DNA from: Prorocentrum cordatum
Lineage: Eukaryota; Sar; Dinophyceae; Prorocentrales; Prorocentraceae
Assembly: GCA_963575745.1 (NCBI GenBank)
Contig: CAUYUJ010000722.1
Coordinates: 1-46,141, forward strand
Direction of reading: 5' to 3'
DNA length: 46,141 nt
This document shows, one piece after another, positions 1-9,345 of this stretch. The notes under the pieces are model-generated. The model saw only the letters and a program-made list of their open reading frames with translations, did not search any database and was not told where the DNA came from. Numbering within the stretch: position 1 is the first letter of the stretch; each line of letters opens with the position of its first letter. Position numbers and translations under genes: made by a program.

Positions 1-36
1 CCTCCTCCTCCTCCTCCTCCTCCTCCTCCTCCCCGT
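1..36. repeat. (CCT)n tract at window edge
   Basis: About ten perfect CCT trinucleotides open the window and run straight into the CTTGGG minisatellite. The same junction of a CCT tract with satellite occurs near 14.72, 16.65 and 45.49 kb, so this is part of the higher-order satellite and not an isolated microsatellite. Confidence 0.9.
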
Positions 37-420
37 CCTCTTGGGGCGCGCTGGGGAGCCTACTGGGGCCCTCTTGGGCTCTCTTTGGGCCCTCGGGGCC
101 CTCTTTGCCGTATTGGGGCCGACTGGGGGCCCTCTTGGGCCGTTTGGGGCCCCTTTGGGGCGCCTCTGGGGCCGTCTTGGGATGATCTTTGGGGCCTCTT
201 AGGCAATCTTGGGCCCGTCTGGGGGCCCTCTTGGACCGTGTTGGGCCCGTTTGGGGCGCCTGCGGCACCGTCTTGGGACAATATTTGGGGCCCCTGGGCC
301 GTCTTGGGCCCGTCTGGGGCCCTCTTGGACCGTTTTGGGCCAATTTGGGGCGCCTCTGGGGCCGTCTTGGGACGATCTTTGGGGCCTCTTGGGCCGTCTG
401 GGGCCCTTCTGGGACGGAAA
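37..420 (+). repeat. CTTGGG minisatellite block
   Basis: Degenerate 11-12 bp units of the form GGGCCGTCTTGG / GGCCCTCTTGG repeat through the block. Because the unit lacks stop codons, several frames stay open and give long Gly/Trp/Leu-rich conceptual products; I regard these as non-coding. The block ends in GGACGGAAAAGGGG, a transition that recurs at about 11.16 kb. Confidence 0.85.
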
Positions 421-985
421 AGGGGAGAACCCCAAAAAAAACAAAAACCCGAGGGAAAACCCGAAAACGGCCATTAGACCGCAGTTGTGCAGGCCTCGCC
501 CCCCTCTGCACTCCCCCTAAGGGGCTTCGCCCACACCAGAACGTCATCACTCGTACCTCGCTCTTTCCGTTACCTGGCCCGGCACAGAAACGGAAAGAGC
601 GCTGCAGCAACAGAAACCAAAATTACTCACACCACCGTTCGTACCGGGAGCCTTGGCGTTGAGGCCTGGTTACGTCACTCCTCGCTCTTGGGAGCCTTGG
701 GGTTCAGAGATGGTTGCCTTGCCGCCCGTTCCTGAGTCTTGGCTGGGCCTTGGTATCAGAAACTTGTTACGTCACCGCTCTCTGCTGGGAGCCTGGGTCT
801 TATCAGCTTGTTTACGTCACCGTTCGCTCTTGGGAGCCTTGGTGTGAAGAGCTTTTGCCCTACCTAGGCTCTGCCTAGAAGGGTTCTTACTCTCTTGGCT
901 TAAAGTGCCGGGCAGTGGGAACCGGCCTGGGCGGTTCCCCCAGTATCCGCCCCGCGGTTCCCCCAGCTACGTCCCCTTAGCTTAG
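421..985 (+). repeat. type A satellite body, copy 1
   Basis: This is a non-minisatellite body recurring at about 1.98, 8.94, 9.96 and 12.97 kb, with a truncated copy at 14.15 kb. In order it holds CCGAAAACGGCCATT, AAGGGGCTTCGCCC, a hairpin (CGCTCTTTCCGTT with its reverse complement, 559-601), then roughly 50-bp sub-repeats each containing TTACGTCA and CTTGGGAGCCTTGG. In this copy the end (about 850-985) continues into unique sequence before the TAGCA array. No coding potential is evident. Confidence 0.85.
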
Positions 986-998
986 CGTTGCTTATCCC

Positions 999-1344
999 AT
1001 AGCATAGCATAGCATAGCATAGCATGGCATAGCATAGCATAGCATAGCATAACATAGCAAAGCATAGCATAGCATAGCATAGCATAGCATAGCATGGCGC
1101 AGCATAGCATTACATAGCGTAGCATAGCATAGCATAGCGCAGCTTAGAATAGCATAGCAAAGCATAGCATAGCACAGCATAGCACAGCGCAGCATGACAT
1201 AGCATAGCATAGCATAGCTTAGCATGACATAGCATCGCAGTGCATAGCTTATCATAGCATATCATAGCGCAGCATAGCATAACATAGCATAGCATAGCAT
1301 AGCGCAGCATAGCATAGCATGGCATAGCATAGCATAGCATAGCA
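999..1344. repeat. TAGCA pentanucleotide array
   Basis: About 69 pentamers of (ATAGC)n with scattered single-base variants such as CGCAG, AGCTT and GACAT. Reverse frames are open and encode Met-Leu-Cys-Tyr periodic products, an artefact of the pentamer. It separates type A copies 1 and 2 and lies between GCTTATCCC and CAACTAATGC. Confidence 0.95.
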
Positions 1345-1399
1345 ACTAATGCTGCTTTCCTAGGGGCTCCAACTTCTAGGTAGGGTCGCACTGGGGTAA

Positions 1400-1975
1400 T
1401 TGCATTACCGATCGCTCTTGGCGTCTCTGGGCCTTCGTGGGAGTCCTATTGGGGCCCTTTTCGGGCCCTCCTGGTGGCCTCTTGGGAGCCTCTTGGGGCT
1501 TCTTGGGGGTCTGTGGGGGCCTCCTGGGAGCGCCTTGGGGCGAAAGGCTACACTTTCGGGTTCGTGGTCCCCCTCTTGGGGCCGTCTTGAGGCCCTCGTG
1601 GGCCGTCTTGGGCGCCGCTTGGGCCGTCTTGGCGCCCTCTTGGGCCGTTTGGGGGGCCTCAGGGGAGCCTCTTGGGCCGTCTTGGGGCGGTCTTGGGGGC
1701 CTCTTGGGCCGTCGTCACCGCCGTGAAATCCGCAAAGCCGCAAATCCGCTTCCCTTGGGAAACTATGGAAAAACAATGATGTTGGCCTCTTGGGGCCCTC
1801 TTGGGACGCCCCTTGGGCGCCTCTTGGGGGCCTCTTGGGGACCTCTTGGGCCGTCTTGGGCGGTCTTGGGCTCTCTCGGAGCGCTCTTGGGCCGTCTTGC
1901 CGTCTTGAGGGAGAAAATCCAAAAAACATATGCAAAAAACCTAGGGATAATCCTCAAAACGGCCATTTGAACTCA
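1400..1975 (+). repeat. CTTGGG minisatellite with link motif
   Basis: Two minisatellite runs (about 1400-1715 and 1780-1915) flank a conserved link segment (about 1716-1780) that reads CGCCGTGAAA ... GGAAAAACAATGATGTTGG. The link recurs at about 2.59, 8.69, 9.74, 10.65, 10.99, 13.63, 13.97 and 18.84 kb. In reverse complement it recurs at about 15.44, 15.85, 16.26, 44.72 and 45.07 kb. No gene is seen. Confidence 0.85.
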
Positions 1976-2385
1976 AACGGCCCCGCTACCCCCCCCCTGG
2001 AACCCCCCTTAAGGGGCTTCGCCCAACACACAACGTCATCGCTCGTACCTCGCTCTTTCGGTTACCTGGCCCAGCACAGAAACGGAAAGAGCGCTGCAGC
2101 AACAGAAACCGAAATTACTCACACCACCGTTCGTACTGGGGGCCTTGGCGTTGAGAGCTTGTTACGTCACCCCTCGCTCGTGGGAGCCTTGGTGTTCAGA
2201 GATTGTTGCGTTGCCGCCCGTTCCTGAGCCTTTGCTGGGCCTTGGTGTCAGGAATGTGTTACGTCACCGCTCTCTGCTGGGAGCCTTGGTCTAATCAGCT
2301 GGTGTACGTCACCGTTCGCTCTGGGAGCCTTGGTGTGAAGAGCTTTTTGCGTTACCCATCGCTCTTGGCGTCTCTGGGCTTTCAT
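1976..2385 (+). repeat. type A satellite body, copy 2
   Basis: Same order of elements as copy 1, closely similar through the hairpin region (2051-2093, with one C-to-G change in the left arm) and the TTACGTCA-bearing sub-repeats. Confidence 0.85.
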
Positions 2386-2760
2386 GCCTCCTGGGAGCGT
2401 CTTGGGGCGAAAGGCTCGACTTTCGGGTTCGTGGTCCCCCTCTTGGGGCCGTCTTGGGGCCCTCTTGGGCAGTCTTGGGCGCCTCTTGGGCAGTCTTGGG
2501 GCCCTCTTGGGCCGTTTTGGGGGCCTCTTGGGAGCCTCTTGGGCCGTCTTGGGGCGGTCTTGGGGGCCTCTTGGGCAGTCGTCAACGCCGCGAAAACCGA
2601 AAAACCATGTATGCTCAAATTTACGCTTTCCCGAAGGAAATCTGTGATTTTAACCTCCTGATGGCCTCGTGAGACGCCTCTTGGGGGCCTCTTGGGGCTG
2701 CTTGGGGGGCCTGTGGGGGCCTCCAGGGAGCGTCTTGGGGCGATAGGGTAGACTTTTTAC
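2386..2760 (+). repeat. CTTGGG minisatellite with link motif
   Basis: Minisatellite runs at about 2386-2580 and 2670-2745 surround a link segment at 2585-2670. The array ends in TTGGGGCGATAGGGTAGAC, after which about 120 bp of unrelated sequence leads to the 72-75 bp array. Confidence 0.8.
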
Positions 2761-2884
2761 CTAACAGCGAAGACTGATAGGTTTCTAGTTGACTCAAAAG
2801 AGCTCACAGATCACTCCACAGGGGGGTCCGGGCAGGTGTTGGGGCGTTTCCGGGCGGCATGAGCCGGGCTCGTTTTTCACCAAC

Positions 2885-3310
2885 AGTCACACACTTCGTG
2901 CTCTTCGCCTTCCCAGAACTCCATTCCCAGGCCACATTCTGGGGGGCCGGATGCAACAGTCACACACAAAGTGCTCTTCGACATCCCAGAACGCCATTCC
3001 CGGGCCACATTCTGGGGGGCCGGATGCAACAGTCACACACTTCGTGCTCTTCGAGTTCCCAGAACGCCATTCCCGGGCCACATTTTGGATGCCCGGAGCC
3101 AACTGTAGGCCACTTCGTGCTCTTCTATTTCCCAGAACTCCATTCCCGGGCCACATTTTGAATGCCCGGAGCCAACTGTAGGCCACTTCGTGCCTTCGAG
3201 TTCCCAGAACTCCATTCCCGGGCCACATTTTGAATGCCCGGAGCCAACTGTAGGCCACTTCGTGCTCTTCGATTCCCAGAACTCCCATTCCTGGGCCACA
3301 TTTTCAGCAG
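2885..3310. repeat. 72-75 bp tandem array, about 6 copies
   Basis: The unit contains TTCCCAGAAC(T/G)CCATTCC, GGGCCACATT and CACTTCGTGCTCTTCGA. CCAGAAC starts recur near 2915, 2986, 3059, 3132, 3207 and 3278. The first copies carry GGGGGGCCGGATGCAACAGTCACACAC; later copies carry TGCCCGGAGCCAACTGTAGG in that position, so two sub-families sit side by side. No coding evidence apart from period-driven open frames. Confidence 0.9.
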
Positions 3311-4245
3311 GGGCAAGAGCACGACGAGGAGGAGGACGAGCAAGACCAGGAGGACGAGGACGAGCAGGAGCAGGACGAGGAGCAGGAGAAGCAGGAGAAG
3401 AAGGACGAGCAGGAGAAGGAGGAGGACGAGCAGGAGGAGGAGGACGACCAGGAGGAGGAGGACGACCAGGAAGAGGAGGAGGAGGAGGAGGAGGGGAGGG
3501 GAGGAGTACCAGGATGAGGAGGAGGAGGAGGAGGGGAGGAGGAGGAGGAGGAGAGGAGGCAGAGGAGGATTGAGGAGGAGGAGGAGGAGGCGGAGGAGGA
3601 GGAGGAGGAGGAGGAGGAGGAGGAGGAGGAGGAGGAGGAGGAGGAGGAGGGGGAGAACGAGGACCACCAGGAGGAGGAGGAGGAGGAGGAGGAGGAGGAG
3701 GAGGAGGAGGAGGAGGAGGAGGAGGAGGAGGAGGAGGAGGAGGGGGAGAGAACATCACGAGGAGGAGGACGAGCAAGACGAGGAGGACGAGAACGAGGGC
3801 GACCAGGAAGAGGAGGAGGAGGAGGAGGAGGGGAGGGGGAGGACTACCAGGAGGAGGATGAGGAAGAGGAGGAGAAGGAGGAGGAGGAGGAGGAGGAGGA
3901 GGAGGAAGAGGAGGAGGAGGACGAGGAGGAGGAGGAGGAGGACGAGGAGGAGGAGGGGGGGGGAGAGCACCAGGAGGAGGAGAACGAGGACCACCAGGAG
4001 GAGGAGGAGGAGGAGGAGGAGGAGGAGGAGGAGAGAGCACCAGGAGGAGGAGGACGAGCAAGACGAGGACGACGAGAACGAGGACGAGCAAGAGGAAGAG
4101 GAGGAGGAGGAGGAGGAGGAGGAGGAGGAGGAGGAGCAGGAGCAGGAGAAAGAGGAGGAGGAGGAGGAGGAGGAGCAGGAGAAAGAAACGAGCAGGAGGA
4201 GGACGAGGACGAGCAGAAGGAGGAGGAGGAGGACGAACAGGAGGG
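3311..4245. repeat. (GGA/GAG)n imperfect microsatellite, ~0.93 kb
   Basis: Nearly pure polypurine of GGA/GAG with scattered GAC, CAG and ACC triplets. All six frames are open (poly-Arg/Glu, poly-Pro, poly-Leu/Ser), which explains very long conceptual ORFs; none is supported as a gene. It is the polypurine orientation of the CCT tracts at 16.65 and 45.49 kb. Confidence 0.95.
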
Positions 4246-4293
4246 GAGGGCGGCCGGCTGCCCCGAGTCGTGCGCACAAGGGCTCTGAGGAAG

Positions 4294-4647
4294 GCTCCCT
4301 AAGCTCGAGACGCTTTGAATACTTTGTAGTTTCCTCGTAGCTTCCTTTCCATGCCTTCGTAGCTTCCACGCACTCCTGCGTCGCCAAGTTTCTTCTTGCA
4401 GCGTCCTTGTCGTGTCGCGGGGTGCGTTTGCGTCACTTCGGTGTTGCTGCGCCTTGAGACGTGTCTCTGCGCTCCCTAAGCTCGAGACGCTTTGAATACT
4501 TTGTAGTTTCCTCGTAGCTTCCTTTCCATGCCTTTGTAGCTTCCACGCACTCCTGCGTCGCCGAGTTTCTTCTTGCAGCGTCCTTGTCGTGTCGCGGGGT
4601 GCGTTTGCGTCACTTCGGTGTTGCTGCGCCTTGAGACGTGTCTCTGC
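4294..4647. repeat. 177-bp tandem duplication
   Basis: Copies 4294-4470 and 4471-4647 differ at about two positions (CTTCG/CTTTG and CCAAG/CCGAG). The unit starts GCTCCCTAAGCTCGAGACG and ends GACGTGTCTCTGC. The near-identity shows a recent duplication or active homogenisation. Confidence 0.95.
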
Positions 4648-4840
4648 TGCTTCTTCGTCCCATCGGGGAGTCCAGCGTCACCGAATTTGTTCCAGTATTG
4701 TGCTTGTCGTTCCAGGTCGTGCGTACGCGCGCAGAATGTTTCTCTGCAGCGTCCTCGTCGCATCAGGATGTCCAGCGTCGCAGAATGCATCCTTGTAGCG
4801 CCTCTTCTTCCAGGGCGACGCGGTCCTGAGTCGCCGCGGA
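4641..4840. repeat. ~100-bp degenerate tandem pair
   Basis: Two diverged units start TCTCTGCTGC (4641) and TCTCTGCAGC (about 4741). They share CGTC(C/G)CATC, TCCAGCGTC and GCAGAATG-like segments. The TCTCTGC start is also the junction of the adjacent 177-bp unit, so the two repeat types may be related. Confidence 0.6.
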
Positions 4841-5673
4841 CGACTCGCCGCGGACGGTTCCATTCGATTCCACGGGCGATCGTGCGCATGTAGTTTGCCA
4901 CGCGCCTGCGCGCGCGGAGAGGGCCTGGGCGCCCTGTCGCCTGCGGGCGACCGCGCGGGTTAGTCCCCGCAAAAGCCAAAGAGGGCATTTCCACACGCCG
5001 GGGAAAGCCTAAAAGGGCTTTCGTCTGCCTGATCCTCCCCCCCTCTTTCCTTCTCTTCTTTCATCGAAGTCAGAACCCCCGCCCCCTATGACGTCCTCCG
5101 CTGGCCTGGGTGGTCTACTCAGGTCGCGGAGGGGGATAGGGGGGGGGGTCGTTGCCACGGCTGGTGCCTCGATTTCACGACGGGGAGGGGGGGGTGCACC
5201 GTTCCCTCGGATGGGCACATCCCCCCCTCCAAGGGCCTCCGAGCCCTCCCTCTCCGTCCTTTTCTTCTCCCTTATCCTTCCCTCCCTCGCGGTTTTCGAA
5301 GCCTTTGGCGTCTCCGCCCACCACAGCGGGGATCTCGACCCCCCAATGGGATTCGTGGAGCGGGGGGGGCCTTGAGAAGCGAAACATTTCTTGGGGCGGG
5401 GCCACACAGCACACACATCACATCCATCGAGTCACGCACACATACAGCAACACGCTTTCTCGACTCCACAGGGGGGGTGCTTCGTGGAGGCATCACTTGT
5501 AACTTTGCAATTCTGTAATCATTGCCGTTCTGGTTCAAAGAACTTGGATTGCAGGAGTTCGCGGCAAAAGCGAGCCTTGTCCGCATCCGCTCAACCAGTC
5601 TCACCGTGCCGTGCACGGTGCTTCTCAGCCTGTGTCACTGTGCGCTCCACGGTGATCCTCCGGGTGAGCTACC
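4841..5673. other. gene-free GC-rich stretch upstream of RPA-like gene
   Basis: No gene is recognised. The stretch is GC-rich with G runs (for example near 5140-5200 and 5370) and ends in the leader of the OB-fold gene. One copy of the TGCTTCTCAGCCTGC motif lies at about 5619-5633, roughly 40 bp before the ATG. No TATA box or other promoter signal is evident, and no spliced-leader remnant was found. Confidence 0.5.
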
Positions 5674-7565
5674 ATGGCTGCTGCTGCAGAACAGCCGACG
5701 TCTCCACTGGGTTTTCTCGCGAAGAGCAGCGCCAAAACCCAAGACTTCCTTGTCCGAGTATACAAGCCCAGGGAGATCAAGTACTCGTACAAGAGCAGGA
5801 ACAATGGCCAGCTAGTCCATGCAAACCGATTCACATGCATTCTGCTTGGCACAGACTCAGAGCACCATTGTGAGGCCATCCTCAAAGGAACTCCAGCAGA
5901 AGTCCAAGCTGCTCTGAAAAAGTTCCCTCCGATGACGGCGTGGAAACTCTCCAGCGTCGGCCTGGACAGTCGGCAGCAGGACGCTTTTGTGCATACGTCT
6001 GTTCGTGTCGTGGTCGACCTCAAGCGCACAACCTGCAGTCCAGTGCTCAAAAGCTCTCCGGAGGAGACCTCCTTGGCATCGGCGCCGGCTCCAGCGACTA
6101 CAGTGGCAGACATGATGAACATCAAATCGCAGCGTTGCTTCGATGTCATGGCTGTGGTTCATTCTGTTTCAGAAACCCGCACTCCCGCTGGCCACCCTCC
6201 AGTGGCAAGTGTACATCTGGTCGACGGCACACAGACGAGTAACTCCAAGACAGCGGAGGCTGTGATTGCAGTCTGGGGATCCACCAACATAGAGCTTTGT
6301 CGCTCTCACAAAGGACAACCGCTGCTGTTTCTCAACGTGGCGGGCAAATTCGACGGCAAACTGGAGCTGAACTTGTCGCAAGATCGCGTGGTGGATTCCG
6401 CATGCTCTTGTCCCAGAATGACTCAACTACACGACTTAGCAGCCACTCAAGACTTCGCGATGGACCGGGAGCAGCTGACCACCGCTCATGCGGGTACTTG
6501 GGATCCAGACCAGGCTTCGCAGATTCTCACCGGAGAAGCACTCCTCTCCTGCTGTGCCTTTTTGGCTATGGCGTCGGATGATCCGAATGCAAACTTGCCA
6601 CTCTTGTTGCAGGTCAATGGGATGAGGCTTGAGGAACCGGAGCCAGCCGACTCTGTGGTGGAGAACACAGGCGAGCGCGTGTTCTTTACGACTACTGCTC
6701 GTGATTTCAGTGGCTCGTGCAAAGTCGGCGTATCACAAGCGGCAGCCTTCGCCTTGACTGGCATTGACAGCATGCAAGAATTCAAAAAAGTTCACGACGA
6801 GAAAGCTATCTCCTTCCCTCCACTGAGCAATTGTCGCATCATACGACGCGTGCGCAATGTGGCTGCGAATGCACAGGATGACACACCTCAACGGACTTTC
6901 GTCAACACGACTGTGGTGGCCGTTTCACCGCTTCAGATATCGCACGCCCCGAATACGTCTTACAATGTCGTCTTGGAGATCCTGAAGCAGTGCCGCGAGA
7001 GCCAGGATGCAATGCTCGCGGCACAGCTCTCTGAGATACGGTCTTGCCCTTCTACGGCATGCGCGTGCAGTACTCACCAGCGGGTGGAGGGGGTGACGCT
7101 TCTCAGCTTACCCGGAACTGCCACTTGGCAGTCGTTCTCGTTCGTACCACGCAGAAGTCTCGGTGCGTATCCACTGCGGCTGGCTTCGTCGTGTCCACAC
7201 CAGGTGTCACGGACGCTTCTGACGGTGAGTCTTCCCACTCAGTGACGATTCACGGACACTGCTCAGTTGACAACTTGCTCTCGTTCAAAATGGATCCGCC
7301 CAACCGAGCGAAGCACAGAGTCTGCTTGTTGCTCATTACTGGCTGTTCAAAAGACGGCATGACGGTGCACAGCGTGACCCACATTGACGACTCCGTCGTG
7401 TCTGAGGCGCAGTACTTCATTAAAAAATTGAGAACACTGGGGATGCGCACAGAGCTTCAGCAATCAGGCGAGCATAAGCGGATGAATGAGTGGAGCACGA
7501 CGCCGGAATCCGCCAAGAAGTGCCGCATTCTTGAAAGCCACCCCTCAGGAGAAAGCTTGAGGTGA
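5674..7565 (+). pseudogene. OB-fold / replication-protein-A-like protein, frameshifted
   Basis: The reading frame begins at ATG 5674 in a good context (TACCATGG) and runs to about 7041 (523 codons as called to 7245, but the last ~65 look out of frame). Around residues 145-260 a stretch DVMAVVHSVSE...VHLVDGT...VIAVWGS...GQPLLFLNVAGKFDGKLEL resembles the beta-strand order of an RPA70 DNA-binding OB fold. That is a resemblance, not a proven assignment. Near 7041-7044 the sensible frame shifts: LSEIR is followed in frame 3 by LPFYGMRVQYSP, and that frame continues about 173 codons to TGA 7563-7565 without low-complexity sequence. Either this is a broken gene, a sequencing indel, or an unrecognised splice. 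Codon use is ordinary, unlike the satellites around it. Inferred role, if functional: single-stranded DNA binding in the nucleus. Confidence 0.5.
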
Positions 7566-7573
7566 GCTTTCTC
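7549..7573 (+). other. hairpin spanning the stop codon
   Basis: GAGAAAGCT and AGCTTTCTC are perfect reverse complements separated by 7 nt. The stop codon of the RPA-like frame (TGA 7563-7565) lies between the loop and the right arm. The hairpin could act in mRNA 3' processing, but eukaryotic terminators are not read from such structures, so no function is claimed. Confidence 0.6.
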
Positions 7574-8440
7574 CTGTCTTGTCAGCGATGCTTCTCAGCT
7601 TGCTGGACATGGCAAGCATCTTTGTCTTGCGCCTTGCGGGATGCCAACTAGGTTTGCCTCAAACATATCGTTTGGTAGTTTCGTTGTTTATGCGGTGCTT
7701 CTCAGCCTGCACTATTTACTGTTGTGGCGTCTGGTGCACGAATAGTGTTTGCGGCCTGCATTCCTCCTCAGCCTGCCCTGGCTCCCTTGAGAGTGCCTGC
7801 ACAGAGTTTCGGTCTGTGCTCACGTTGCCCAACGGATTCATTCACCTTCGCCCGCGGTGCTTCTCAGCCTGCACTTCCTTTGCTACAAGCGCCTGTTCTG
7901 CAGTCGTTCACAGTGTCTCGTTTACAGAGAATTTCGGTGTTTGAAAAACAAAACAATTCTGCATGTGTTTCTGTGGAATCTAAATCAGGTCTTGGCCGTG
8001 CTTCATTGCAAGACAACCCCCATGTGCCATTTGGCTTGCCTACTACGTCAGCCTGTCGCGCCCCAGAAGCTTCAACCAACTCTTGAGCCACGGCTTGCCT
8101 GACCGGAGCATCATCGAATCCGGCCCCCCGGAACAGATCGCCAAGGCCTTTGCCGAGCTGTTCACGGACAAGATTGCCGCGACGAAGATCGCTTGCGCGA
8201 AGGCCCGACAGCAACTGGGATGGCCTGCGCGAGCTTGAGGAGCCATGAGATGCAGGTTGCGTTGTGGCGGTGCTGTTCAGTCTGTCCGTCTGCATTCGCG
8301 TGGTGCTTCTCAGCCTGCATGCGCGTGGTGCTTCTCAGCCTGCGCTCGTGTGCAGCTGTGCGCGGTGAGCCTGCACGTGTCGCGGAATGCTTTTCAGCCT
8401 GCGCGTGTCTGCAATGCTTTTCAGCCTGCACGTTTTGCAC
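7566..8440. repeat. spacer with dispersed TGCTTCTCAGCCTGC motif
   Basis: Copies or near-copies of the motif occur at about 7588, 7695, 7858, 8303, 8329, 8387 and 8412. Others lie upstream at 5619 and, diverged, inside the gene at about 7097 (GACGCTTCTCAGCTTA). The pyrimidine run followed by CAG resembles a 3' splice or trans-splice acceptor. Apart from the short coding-like fragment at 8083-8238 I see no gene here. Confidence 0.7.
8083..8238 (+). CDS. short coding-like fragment, unidentified
   Basis: One frame reads LSHGLPDRSIIESGPPEQ followed by an Ala/Lys-rich amphipathic stretch ending in GWPARA and TGA at 8236-8238. Composition is protein-like, with mixed charged and aliphatic residues in a helix-like spacing, unlike the repeats around it. 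The frame stays open upstream to about 8020 but there is no clear start. I do not recognise the family. It may be the last exon or a truncated copy of a cellular gene. It sits between two groups of the TGCTTCTCAGCCTGC motif. Confidence 0.3.
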   Translation: MSHGLPDRSIIESGPPEQIAKAFAELFTDKIAATKIACAKARQQLGWPARA

Positions 8441-8535
8441 GGGAAAAAATCAAACTGCGAGTGTTACCGCTGCTGCATGCCTCCAGCTATGCTACTACAT
8501 ATCGCTGTTAGGTTGCTTTGCCGGGATAATCGGTT

Positions 8536-8940
8536 CGTGGTCCCCCTCTTGGGGCCGTCTTGGGGCCCTCTTGCGCAGTCTTGGGCGCCTCTTGGGCCGT
8601 CTGGGGGCCCTCTTGGGCCGTTTTGGGGTCCTCTTGGGAGCCTCTTGGGCCGTCTTGAGGCGGTCTTGGGGGTTTCTTGGGCAGTCGTTAACGCCGTGAA
8701 AGGCGAAAAGCCGTATATGCTAAACATATACGTATTCCTATGGAAAAACAATAATGTTGGCCTCTTGGTGCCCTCTTGGGACGCTCCTTGGGCGCCTCTT
8801 GGGGGCCTCTTGGGGGCCTCTTGGGGGCCTCTTGGGGGCCTCTTGGGCGGTCTTGGGCTCTCTTGGAGCGCTATTGGGCAGTCTTGAAGGAGAATCCGAA
8901 AAACATGCAAAAACCCTAGGGAAAACCGCCGAAACGGCCA
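8536..8940 (+). repeat. CTTGGG minisatellite with link motif
   Basis: Minisatellite resumes abruptly at TTCGTGGTCCCCCTCTTGG after about 95 bp of unique sequence. A link segment (about 8690-8755) contains a perfect 8-bp palindrome, CGTATATG-CTAAA-CATATACG. A second run reaches about 8890 and grades into the next body through AAAACGGCCATTTGAACTC. Confidence 0.85.
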
Positions 8941-9345
8941 TTTGAACTCAAACGGCCCCGCTACGCCCCCCCCCTGGAACCCCCCATTAAGGGGCTTCGC
9001 CCAACACACAACGTCATCGCTCGTACCTCGCTCTTTCCGTTACCTGGCCCGGCAAAGAAACGGAAAGAGCGCGACGGAAGCAGAAACCGAAATTACTCAC
9101 ACCACCGTTCGTACTGGGAGCCTCTGCGTTGAGAGCTTGTTACGTCACCCCTCGCTCGTGGGAGCCTTGGTGTTCAGAGATTGTTGCGTTGCCGCCCGTT
9201 CCTGAGCCTTGGCTGGGCCTTGGTGTCAAGACCTTGTTACGTCACCGCTCTTTGCTGGGAGCCTTGGTCTTATCAGCTTGTTTACGTCACCGTTCGCTCT
9301 TGGGAGCCTTGGTGTGAAGAGTTTTTTGCGTTACCGATCGCTCTT
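8941..9345 (+). repeat. type A satellite body, copy 3
   Basis: Full body with hairpin at 9029-9071 (both 13-nt arms intact) and three TACGTCACC boxes. It is highly similar to copies 2 and 4. Confidence 0.85.

Noticed and set aside
60-477. Gly/Trp-rich open frames (GASWAVLGPSW type) across all minisatellite blocks, resembling GW/AGO-hook proteins
   Set aside because: All phases and both strands are open because the 11-12 bp unit lacks stops; no start context or codon bias, and the frames break wherever the unit changes.
900-1391. Met-Leu-Cys-Tyr repeat ORFs on the minus strand
   Set aside because: Direct translation of the TAGCA pentamer array; no independent coding signal.
2885-3310. CRISPR-like array
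   Set aside because: Units are contiguous and similar along their whole length, with no unique spacers, and the context is eukaryotic.
3033-4340. Long ORFs in the GGA tract (poly-Arg/Glu, poly-Pro, poly-Leu)
   Set aside because: They exist in every frame as a result of the trinucleotide repeat.
7041-7070. 30-bp mini-intron (GT...CAG) to explain the RPA-like frameshift
   Set aside because: Its removal leaves the frame unchanged (30 is a multiple of three), so it does not join the two halves.
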